Below are positions 1-5,155 of a stretch of 5,193 bases of DNA, in pieces. Made by a program: the position numbers and the translations under genes. The notes under the pieces were generated by a model. It did not search any database. It saw only the letters and a program-made list of their open reading frames with translations, and was not told the DNA's origin. Positions within the stretch are counted from its first letter, which is position 1. Each line of letters opens with the position of its first letter. The DNA comes from an uncultured Prosthecobacter sp. (lineage in GTDB: Bacteria; Verrucomicrobiota; Verrucomicrobiia; Verrucomicrobiales; Verrucomicrobiaceae). The stretch is taken from NCBI GenBank assembly GCA_947523045.1, contig CANNUR010000221.1, positions 1-5,193 on the forward strand, in the 5' to 3' direction.

Positions 1-1041
1 GTGCCGCTGCGCACGATCGAGCAACACGGCGGCGCCTGGATCAAGCCCGGTCGCCTTGTCGGCAACGGCGCCTACCTGCTCGAGGATTGGCGGCTCGACG
101 ACCGCATCCGCCTGCGCAAGAACCCGGCCTACTGGGACGCCGCCAACGTCCGCCTGGCCACTGTGGAAATCCGGCCGGTGCAGGATGCCGGCAGCGCCCT
201 CGCTGCCTTCCACACCGGCCAGTGCGACCTTCTCATGGACAAGGGCATGGTACCGCCCACGCTGACCCGCAAGCTGCGTGAGCAACCCTGGTTTCACACC
301 GGCCCCTTCCTCGGCACCTGGTTCATCCGCATCAACACCAAGCGACCACCCTTCACCGACCCGCGCGTGCGCCGGGCCTTTGCCCTGGCGGTCGACAAGC
401 GTCGCATCGTCGACAACATCACCCAGCTTGGCGAGAATCCCGCCGCCGGTGTCGTGCCGCCTGGCACGGGCGCCGACTACCAGCCGCCGCCGGGCCTCGA
501 TTTTGATCCCGCCGCCGCCCATCGCCTGCTCGCCGAGGCCGGTTTCCCCGACGGCAAGGGTTTTCCGCGCGTCGAGTACCTCTACCTGCCGCTCGCCGTC
601 GAGCGCAACATCGCCGTCGAGCTCCAGGCCATGTGGCAGAAGCACCTCGGCATCACCGTCAACCTCATCAAGCAGGAGCAAAAGGTCTGGCTGAAGTCGA
701 TGCGCGAACTTGACTACGACCTCTGCCGCAGCAGTTGGGTCGGCGATTACAACGACCCGAGCACCTTCCTCGACCTGTTCCAGGGCGACAACGGTCAGAA
801 CCGCACCGGCTATGCCGACCCCGAGTACGATCGCCTGATTCGGGCGGCCGCGTCGGAAGCGGAGGCCACCCGACGCAATCAGATTTTCCAGCAGGCCGAG
901 AGCCGGCTCATTCGCGATCAGGCCGCCGTCATCCCGGTCTACACCTACGTCGGCGTGCAGTTTTACCATGCCGACCGCCTCACCGGCGTCCGTCCGAACC
1001 TCATCGACGACCATCCGTTCCGCTGCATGGGCTGGAAGTAG
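1..1041 (+). CDS. Oligopeptide/dipeptide ABC transporter substrate-binding protein (SBP_bac_5 family), 5'-truncated by window edge
   Basis: Extracytoplasmic solute-binding protein that captures short peptides and delivers them to an Opp/Dpp-type ABC permease. The visible 346 residues carry conserved family blocks in the expected order: GNGAYLLEDW (21-30), RKNPAYWD (39-46), the NTKRPPFTDPRVRRAFALAVD hinge region (112-132), WVGDYNDPSTFLDLF (246-260), and the terminal PNLIDDHPFRCMGWK (332-346). Family members are usually 500-600 residues, so roughly the N-terminal third, including any signal peptide, lies upstream. The GTG at position 1 is probably an internal valine codon rather than the start. 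No permease or ATPase gene is visible. The last 45 bp are repeated with three mismatches at 1764-1808, but this copy keeps the family-typical DHPF sequence and is the intact one. The family call is secure; the exact peptide specificity cannot be read from the sequence. Confidence 0.93.
   Translation: MPLRTIEQHGGAWIKPGRLVGNGAYLLEDWRLDDRIRLRKNPAYWDAANVRLATVEIRPVQDAGSALAAFHTGQCDLLMDKGMVPPTLTRKLREQPWFHTGPFLGTWFIRINTKRPPFTDPRVRRAFALAVDKRRIVDNITQLGENPAAGVVPPGTGADYQPPPGLDFDPAAAHRLLAEAGFPDGKGFPRVEYLYLPLAVERNIAVELQAMWQKHLGITVNLIKQEQKVWLKSMRELDYDLCRSSWVGDYNDPSTFLDLFQGDNGQNRTGYADPEYDRLIRAAASEAEATRRNQIFQQAESRLIRDQAAVIPVYTYVGVQFYHADRLTGVRPNLIDDHPFRCMGWK
997..1041 (+). repeat. Direct repeat copy 1: 3' end of the substrate-binding protein gene
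   Basis: Forty-five bases ending exactly at the TAG stop codon match 1764-1808 at 42 of 45 positions. This copy encodes NLIDDHPFRCMGWK-stop in frame with the full gene. Weaker similarity, needing a few gaps, continues about 10 bases further upstream (the CGTC/GT/CCG blocks at about 987-996 and 1751-1763). The two copies are 767 bp apart and flank the nucleotidyltransferase cassette. Confidence 0.9.
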
Positions 1042-1046
1042 GGGGC

Positions 1047-1075
1047 TTGCACTCCCACGAACTTCCCCTGATAAT
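1047..1075 (+). promoter_or_regulatory. Candidate sigma70-type promoter for the small-protein/nucleotidyltransferase cassette
   Basis: TTGCAC (1047-1052) and GATAAT (1070-1075) are separated by exactly 17 bases. The -10 hexamer matches the TATAAT consensus at five of six positions; the -35 matches only TTG. Transcription would start near 1082, about 30 bases before the ATG at 1111. It lies in the short AT-richer gap just after the binding-protein stop codon, so it would let the cassette be expressed independently of the transporter gene. This is a consensus match only. Confidence 0.35.
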
Positions 1076-1110
1076 CGCCTCGTTGTACCTTCGTGTAGAA
1101 ACATCCGCTC

Positions 1111-1326
1111 ATGCCCGCACCGAAATCGTCCTCAGGCTGGAAGCTAATCCGCTGCTCCAGCATGCAAGACATGCGCCGTGAGGGCATCCGCCGTTGGCAA
1201 TGTGCCAGTGCCGATGCCCGCATCGATGCCGCATGGGAAATGGTCCAGGAAGCATGGGCGCTCAAAAAACGTCCACCCGATGAACTCCGACTTCAAAGAA
1301 CTGTTGCAGTGCTTCGCAAGGCATAG
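1111..1326 (+). CDS. Small helical protein encoded upstream of and overlapping a nucleotidyltransferase (putative partner)
   Basis: I do not recognise a named family with certainty. The 71-residue product is charged and probably almost entirely alpha-helical. Its core runs from MRREGIRRW (21-29) through DARIDAAWEMVQEAWALK to DELRLQRTVAVLRKA at the C-terminus. It has no membrane segment or signal peptide. From position 1171 onward the frame reads like real coding sequence, with an amphipathic W/R/L pattern rather than the arginine/serine/proline-rich shadows typical of high-GC DNA. ATGs at 1162 and 1171 are alternative starts; the core motif begins right after the latter, giving 51-54 residues. 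None of the three has a clear Shine-Dalgarno sequence. I give the longest form because it lies about 30 bases downstream of a candidate promoter. The 3' end overlaps the next gene by 47 bp in another frame, implying coupled expression. A partner or antitoxin-like role is inferred from the gene arrangement. Confidence 0.6.
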   Translation: MPAPKSSSGWKLIRCSSMQDMRREGIRRWQCASADARIDAAWEMVQEAWALKKRPPDELRLQRTVAVLRKA

Positions 1327-1726
1327 GGTTCACTATCTGGTTGTGGGTGGCTACGCCGTCATCCATTATGCGGAGCCGAGGTTTACCCGAGACCTCGACC
1401 TCTGGATTGAACCCACGACTGTCAATGCCAAGCGCGTGGCTGCAGCTTTCCGGGAATTCGGCATCCCACTTGTCGAGGTCACAGAGTCCGATCTCGCCCA
1501 ACCCGGCACACAATTCATGCTCGGCCGCTCACCGGTGATGCTGGACTTTCTCACCACCATCCCACCCCTGGATTTTGTGAGTTGCTGGCAGCAGCGAAAA
1601 CGGGTGCAGCATGCTTTCGGCCGAGTGAACTACCTCAACAAACAAGATCTCATCACCGCCAAGCAACATGCCGGGCGCCCCCAGGACTTGGTTGACCTTG
1701 AAGCGTTGACCGGAATTCAATCCTGA
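1280..1726 (+). CDS. Minimal nucleotidyltransferase-fold protein (DUF6036 / AbiEii-like)
   Basis: A 148-residue stand-alone member of the polymerase-beta nucleotidyltransferase superfamily. The glycine motif VVGGYAVIHY (21-30) is followed by the metal-binding pair D38 and D40 in RDLDLWI, and the third acidic residue is D89 in VMLDFL, so all three expected carboxylates are present. The C-terminal stretch DLITAKQHAGRPQDLVDLEAL (123-143) is the conserved K..GRPxDL.D block of this family. ATG 1280 is preferred over the in-frame ATG at 1178, because MNSDFKELL is the family's usual N-terminus and the upstream 34 residues fall within the overlapping small gene. The length is typical, so the protein looks intact. 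Likely activity is transfer of a nucleotide to a protein or RNA, but the target is unknown. Related stand-alone nucleotidyltransferases occur in abortive-infection and toxin-antitoxin pairs, so such a role is possible but unproven. Hand counts of 1261-1440 give about 48-58% GC per 60 bases, against 63-70% at 301-420, suggesting a different origin from the flanks. Confidence 0.85.
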   Translation: MNSDFKELLQCFARHRVHYLVVGGYAVIHYAEPRFTRDLDLWIEPTTVNAKRVAAAFREFGIPLVEVTESDLAQPGTQFMLGRSPVMLDFLTTIPPLDFVSCWQQRKRVQHAFGRVNYLNKQDLITAKQHAGRPQDLVDLEALTGIQS

Positions 1727-1752
1727 GAAGAGTCGACACCCTGTAGCTTCCG

Positions 1753-2205
1753 TCAGTGCCCGCAACCTGATCGACGACCCTCCGTTCCGCTGCATGGACT
1801 GGAAGTAGGTGTGGCTTCCTGCTCGCCGAGCACCTTTTCCGCCAGGCGCAGCAGCAGACGGTCGCGCGGATCCGGGTTGAGCAGGCGACCCGCAAGCCAA
1901 CCCATGAAGACACTAAGCAGCGGCAGGGGCGTCGTCAGCGGCGAGTGATCCGTCATGACCGTCAGCCAGAGAAATCCCAGCGCCAAAGCAAGGGCGCAAG
2001 CCAAGTACAAGCGTCCCACCAACCGCTGCGGTGTGGCGCGTTTGCGCAGCGCCTCCAGCCACTGCTGTTCTTCCTGCCGGCGCTGGCGCTGACGACGCGC
2101 CTTCTCCAAGATTTCGATGGGATCGACCTCTTTCATGCCGGCATTGCACTCGCGATGGCGAGCTTTGGCAAGCTTGCTCTGCGTGTCGCCCTCGCCGCCC
2201 CTCAT
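1753..2205 (-). CDS. Small membrane protein with two predicted transmembrane helices, translationally coupled to the subtilase
   Basis: This 150-residue product is not one I can name. A charged, probably helical cytosolic segment rich in R, Q and E occupies about residues 25-58, followed by hydrophobic helices at about 62-84 and 92-108 with a short TDHSPLTTP turn between them. A basic stretch, PDPRDRLLLRLAEKVLGEQE, follows (111-130). The start at 2205 is chosen because its ATG overlaps the subtilase TGA as ATGA, the classic coupling arrangement; an in-frame ATG at 2136 (MKEVDPIEIL) is an alternative. Residues from about 133 to 147 are encoded antisense to the binding-protein relic at 1764-1808, so the last 18 or so residues probably do not belong to the original protein. 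It may anchor or assist the subtilase, but only the operon arrangement suggests this. Confidence 0.7.
   Translation of the reverse strand: MRGGEGDTQSKLAKARHRECNAGMKEVDPIEILEKARRQRQRRQEEQQWLEALRKRATPQRLVGRLYLACALALALGFLWLTVMTDHSPLTTPLPLLSVFMGWLAGRLLNPDPRDRLLLRLAEKVLGEQEATPTSSPCSGTEGRRSGCGH
1764..1808 (+). repeat. Direct repeat copy 2: relic of a substrate-binding protein gene 3' end
   Basis: This is 42/45 identical to 997-1041 and still reads NLIDDPPFRCMDWK-stop in frame, but no binding-protein coding sequence precedes it. Compared with copy 1, the family-typical DHPF has become DPPF and G has become D, as expected for a relic without selection. Faint similarity continues upstream to about 1751. 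It lies antisense inside the 3' end of the small membrane-protein gene and marks the right border of the cassette. It could be a displaced original gene end (attR-like), or the only remainder of a deleted tandem paralogue. Confidence 0.85.
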
Positions 2206-4265
2206 GGCACCGGCACCGCGCGCAGGCGCAGGAACCGGCGGACTTCATCCTCCTCGATCGGCAGGCTGACCTGAATGCGCTCACCCACGCGCGTGATGAC
2301 CACACCGTCGACGCCGTGCCCAAGGTCCTGCCAGTCGTTCGCCGCCAGCGTGACCGAGGCCTGCACGGTCCAGGGCTCGCCCGTGCGTGCGGCAGGCTGC
2401 TCAAACTCGAACACGGCCTGCCGCCCGCCGCCCGGCGCGGCTTCCACCCGCAACTGCGGCAAACGGTCGGCATCCCCGACGGCAACGCCGAGCGGATGCG
2501 TGCCGAGCAGGAACTCGAGCAGGTTGCCCAAACCATCACCGTCGGGATCGCCCTCGGGATCGGGCTCACCGTTGCCCAGGTGGTAATGCCCCCAACTCGA
2601 CCACGTTGCCAGAGTCGGAGGCTCCAGCTGCAACAGTGCTTCGCAGGCCGCCGCCAGATTCGGCAGCGGCCCGATCGGCGCGGTGGTGGCGTTGGCGCCG
2701 GTCTGCGCGCGGCCGGTGTCGACCAACAGCTCTCGCATTTCAGCGGGGCTCAGGCGTCGTTCCAGCAGACGGATCGCCACCGACTGCAGCAGGGCGACGG
2801 CGGAAGTCACGACGGGGGTCGCCGAACTGGTGCCGCTGAACGACGAGGTGTAGCGCTGGTTGGCATCGCCGCCGTAGGTTGCGTAGCCGCCATAGCCGGT
2901 GGTGAAAACACTGTTGCCCCAGCCCTGCAGATTGACGCGCGCACCGTGGGTGCTGAAACTCAGTTTCGCCCGCTCCGTGCTGCCGGCCCCGACGATGATC
3001 GCACCACTGTCGCCGCGCCCCTGGTAGCCGGCAAACAGCGCCGTGTCGTTGAGGTTTTGATTGCCGTTGCCGGCCGCGGCAACCGTGATCACGCCGGCGT
3101 CGCTACCGGTCTTCACCGCATTCCAGACACTCAGGTTGAACTCAGCCGGCACATAATCGCTCGATCCCGAGGCCGGTCCGTCGGCTTGCATCTCCAGCAT
3201 GACGACATCGCCGGCCGAGGAGTCGGCGATGGCGGCGGTCACGCAGGCCGCGCGACTCTGCGAACCGGTCGTCAGTTCGGAGAACTCCGGATAAAACCAG
3301 ACCGGGCAGTCCGGCACACTGCCGGTGGTGCCGTAGGCATTCCAGCCCGAGGCGAGCACGCCGAGCACCGCCGTGCCATGGTCGTCACCGAACGCCGTGT
3401 ACATCGACACCACCTTTGGCTGCAGTTGCACCAGACCGGCGAGGTCCTCGTGAGCCGGATTGTATTGGTACTCGCAGTCCGTCACACGCAGGGTCGCGTC
3501 CCCACGGATGCCGTAGCGCGACCAGACATGCCCGACATCGACGCCCGAGGCCGCGGCGCGGTAGGTTTGCAGAGACTCGTGCAGGGGCGTCGTTGGGGCG
3601 ATGTCCACCGCGGGTGGTGGCGGCGGAGCGTCGAGCGATTCGAGCTCCGCGTATTCGACTTCGGCCAGGGCATGCAGGCGTCGAGCGAGGGCGATCACCC
3701 GCTCGCGCTCCGGTTTCGCCAGCAAGACCTCCACCTGCGAGGCCAGATCCGGCTGGGCACGGCCGCTGGCCTCGGCGGCCCGCCGGCGCAGGGCGGTAAG
3801 TGCGGCGTCGTCGGTCGTGTGCAGGCGCGCGAAACGCAGGTCCTCGCTGCGGGCCAGGCGCTCCAGCAACTCAAGCCGGGCCGGATCCTCACCGATCACG
3901 CGCAGGCGACCATCCGGAGCGGCGCGGGCGGCGAGGTCGTCGACCCACTTGACGCTCAACCGCAGATGTCGCCCTGGCGGGATCTGCAGGGGTTCCTTGG
4001 CCGGCAAGATGCGCGGCTGCAAGCCGCGTTGGAATGCCGCCTCGGCGGCCGACAAGGCTGGCGGCGGCCGCACCTCAAGTTTGACAAAACTGCCGGCACT
4101 TGGGCCGGCCACCCCACCCGGTGCGGTTTCTGAAACCCTTGCGTTGCTGGCAACCCCCGCCGCATTTTCAACCGTCCCACGCCCCGTTGACGCCAAGCGC
4201 TGCCAGCCCAGCCAACCCGCCCCCGCCAGCAGCAGGATGAGCAGGAGCCAGCGGGACCGATTCAC
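2202..4265 (-). CDS. Secreted or membrane-anchored S8 family serine peptidase (subtilase) with C-terminal calcium-loop repeat
   Basis: A 687-residue subtilisin-like endopeptidase acting outside the cytoplasm. Residues 6-20 form a hydrophobic signal peptide or anchor after MNRSR. A helical, inhibitor-like propeptide region spans about 95-211 and ends in VEYAELES, resembling the usual subtilase propeptide end, before a five-proline linker (214-218). The catalytic residues are D263 (VTDCEY), H296 (DDHGTAVLG), oxyanion N400 (AAAGN) and nucleophile S480 (SGTSSATP). The first motif is DCE rather than the common DTG/DSG, with HEDL following, as in a divergent S8 subgroup. Residues 566-591 hold a DPDGDG calcium-binding loop leading into NLLEFLLGTHP, then a beta-rich tail ending FLRLR. 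The start is GTG, and an in-frame TAG at 4277-4275 excludes any earlier start. No LPxTG motif is seen. It overlaps the downstream membrane-protein gene by four bases. Confidence 0.93.
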   Translation of the reverse strand: MNRSRWLLLILLLAGAGWLGWQRLASTGRGTVENAAGVASNARVSETAPGGVAGPSAGSFVKLEVRPPPALSAAEAAFQRGLQPRILPAKEPLQIPPGRHLRLSVKWVDDLAARAAPDGRLRVIGEDPARLELLERLARSEDLRFARLHTTDDAALTALRRRAAEASGRAQPDLASQVEVLLAKPERERVIALARRLHALAEVEYAELESLDAPPPPPAVDIAPTTPLHESLQTYRAAASGVDVGHVWSRYGIRGDATLRVTDCEYQYNPAHEDLAGLVQLQPKVVSMYTAFGDDHGTAVLGVLASGWNAYGTTGSVPDCPVWFYPEFSELTTGSQSRAACVTAAIADSSAGDVVMLEMQADGPASGSSDYVPAEFNLSVWNAVKTGSDAGVITVAAAGNGNQNLNDTALFAGYQGRGDSGAIIVGAGSTERAKLSFSTHGARVNLQGWGNSVFTTGYGGYATYGGDANQRYTSSFSGTSSATPVVTSAVALLQSVAIRLLERRLSPAEMRELLVDTGRAQTGANATTAPIGPLPNLAAACEALLQLEPPTLATWSSWGHYHLGNGEPDPEGDPDGDGLGNLLEFLLGTHPLGVAVGDADRLPQLRVEAAPGGGRQAVFEFEQPAARTGEPWTVQASVTLAANDWQDLGHGVDGVVITRVGERIQVSLPIEEDEVRRFLRLRAVPVP

Positions 4266-4271
4266 GCCCGC

Positions 4272-4301
4272 ATTCTACGGGAACGGCCCGGGCGCGAACA
4301 A
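4272..4301 (-). promoter_or_regulatory. Candidate promoter of the subtilase operon (leaderless arrangement)
   Basis: On the minus strand, TAGAAT (4277-4272) matches the -10 consensus at five of six positions. A weak -35, TTGTTC (4301-4296), lies 18 bases upstream. The -10 ends only six bases before the GTG start at 4265, so transcription would begin at or next to the start codon. No Shine-Dalgarno sequence is visible upstream of the GTG, which fits a leaderless mRNA. The weak -35 keeps confidence low. Confidence 0.3.
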
Positions 4302-4372
4302 CCTCAATTTCCACCCGGGGCTTGGGCTTGGCGGCAGGGGGCGCAGCCTCACCCCGGATGCATCGATCCGGC

Positions 4373-4401
4373 TTGGCAGGTGCAGCGCCTTCGGTTAGGC
4401 T
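4373..4401 (+). promoter_or_regulatory. Candidate promoter of the zinc-ribbon membrane protein gene (leaderless arrangement)
   Basis: TTGGCA (4373-4378, five of six to TTGACA) and TAGGCT (4396-4401, keeping the key T, A and final T of TATAAT) have an ideal 17-base spacer. The -10 ends seven bases before the ATG at 4409, placing the predicted transcription start at about 4408-4409. There is no purine-rich Shine-Dalgarno sequence just upstream of the ATG. Confidence 0.4.
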
Positions 4402-4408
4402 GGCCTTC

Positions 4409-5095
4409 ATGTCACTCACCGCTCTGATCTGTCCTGCCTGCGCCGCTCCGATAAGCCAGGAGGAAGTCCACCTCGCGGCGGGACTGGCGACCTGCAGTGG
4501 CTGCGGCGCGCAGATGAACCTGACGACCCGCTTTGGCCTGGACGAGGCTCCGGTGCAGCGGCGCGCACCCCTGGCGCTGCCCAAGGGCATGACCTTTGGG
4601 CAGACTCTGCACGGCATCCAGATCACCCGCGCCTGGTTCACTCCCGCAGCCATCGGCCTGCTGCTCTTCTGCATGCTCTGGGACGGCTTTTTGGTGTTCT
4701 GGTACATCATGGTCGTCGAATCCGGCACGCGGGACATCGCCATGCTACTGCCGATTTTGCATGTCCTCGTCGGTCTCTTCCTGAGCTACTTCGCTGCTGC
4801 CTCGTTCGTCAATCGCACGCGTGTGACGGTGGAACGCGGCGTGCTGCAGATCCGCCACGTTCCCCTGCCCTGGCCCGCCCCCCGAGAAATCGCGACGGCG
4901 CAGATCCGCCAGCTCTTCTGCAAGCGCCATGTCTCGCGAGGCAAAAACGGCCTGCGCATCAGCTGGCAACTCTGGTCGGTGACTGACACCGGCACGCGCC
5001 ACAAACTGCTCAGCGGCCTCGAACTCGACCAGGCCCTCTATTTGGAACAGGAACTGGAAAAGGCCCTCGGCATTCAGGATCGACCTGTCGGATGA
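4409..5095 (+). CDS. Zinc-ribbon membrane protein with two transmembrane helices, function unknown
   Basis: The 228-residue product starts with a zinc-ribbon-like module: CPAC (C8, C11) and CSGC (C29, C32) form a CxxC-17-CxxC pair. A linker is followed by two hydrophobic helices at about 79-103 and 112-134, then a soluble C-terminal domain (about 137-228). That domain begins NRTRVTVERGVLQIRH, a beta-strand pattern resembling bacterial PH-like domains, and ends in a helix, LDQALYLEQELEKALG. The ATG at 4409 is chosen over the in-frame ATG at 4322 because the zinc ribbon follows directly and a candidate promoter sits just upstream; the earlier start would place that promoter inside the gene. There is no signal peptide, so the ribbon and C-terminal domain are probably cytosolic. 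It is divergent from the subtilase operon across a 143-bp gap. I do not recognise a named family; the PH-like reading is tentative. Confidence 0.8.
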   Translation: MSLTALICPACAAPISQEEVHLAAGLATCSGCGAQMNLTTRFGLDEAPVQRRAPLALPKGMTFGQTLHGIQITRAWFTPAAIGLLLFCMLWDGFLVFWYIMVVESGTRDIAMLLPILHVLVGLFLSYFAAASFVNRTRVTVERGVLQIRHVPLPWPAPREIATAQIRQLFCKRHVSRGKNGLRISWQLWSVTDTGTRHKLLSGLELDQALYLEQELEKALGIQDRPVG

Positions 5096-5122
5096 ATCTC
5101 AAATCTCAAATCTCAGATCACA
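5095..5122 (+). repeat. Tandem 7-bp repeat (AATCTCA) after the zinc-ribbon gene
   Basis: Three perfect AATCTCA units (5095-5101, 5102-5108, 5109-5115) are followed by a degenerate unit, GATCACA (5116-5122). The array begins on the last base of the TGA stop codon and lies in noncoding DNA. Its function is unknown; such heptamer arrays change length easily by slippage. Confidence 0.85.
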
Positions 5123-5131
5123 GGCATCCCA

Positions 5132-5155
5132 CAGCCCCTGAAAAAAGGGGGGCTG
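5132..5155. terminator. Hairpin after the zinc-ribbon gene, possible weak terminator
   Basis: CAGCCCC (5132-5138) pairs with GGGGCTG (5149-5155) around a ten-base, A-rich loop. The stem is GC-rich and sits 37 bases after the stop codon, where a terminator would be expected. No T-run follows on either strand, so it is not a standard intrinsic terminator and may only stabilise the 3' end. Nothing else recognisable lies between it and the window end. Confidence 0.35.

Larger units (their letters stand above)
1042..1763 (+). other. Candidate inserted cassette between duplicated gene 3' ends
   Basis: About 720 bp lie between the two copies of the binding-protein gene terminus. They contain one candidate promoter, the overlapping gene pair, and about 37 bp after the nucleotidyltransferase stop. 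GC is visibly lower than in the neighbouring genes. The binding-protein reading frame is intact on the left side, as when an incoming element restores the gene end it integrates into. No integrase, transposase or terminal inverted repeat is visible, so any mobility would need a recombinase elsewhere, or general homologous recombination. Confidence 0.4.

Noticed and set aside
1..1041. Taking the GTG at position 1 as the true start of the substrate-binding protein
   Set aside because: The family's N-terminal third and signal peptide are missing and the frame is open at the window edge, so the gene almost certainly begins upstream.
1178..1279. N-terminal extension of the nucleotidyltransferase from the ATG at 1178
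   Set aside because: The extra 34 residues (rich in P, M, S and K) do not resemble the family N-terminus and overlap the small upstream gene. MNSDFKELL at 1280 fits the family start.
997..1808. CRISPR-like or REP-type interpretation of the 45-bp repeat
   Set aside because: There are only two copies, 767 bp apart, both reading in frame as the end of a known protein. They are duplicated coding sequence, not an array or a palindromic repeat.
1529..1913. Minus-strand frames opposite the nucleotidyltransferase end and the relic
   Set aside because: They conflict with the intact nucleotidyltransferase and the coupled membrane-protein frame, and show no motif. Their resemblance to the frame at 963-1265 only reflects the 45-bp direct repeat.
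2031..4133. A 700-codon open frame on the plus strand, opposite the subtilase
   Set aside because: It is slightly longer than the real gene but rich in R, G and A with no domain. The minus strand carries the full subtilase triad, a signal segment and the calcium loop. Long antisense frames are common opposite high-GC genes.
3601..4398. A 265-codon plus-strand frame ending before the zinc-ribbon gene
   Set aside because: Very rich in R, S and A with no hydrophobic core or motif, and antisense to the subtilase propeptide and signal region.
4168..4743. A 191-codon minus-strand frame across the divergent intergenic region
   Set aside because: It overlaps both the subtilase start and the zinc-ribbon gene. 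Its composition is that of a shadow, and it would eliminate two well-supported starts.
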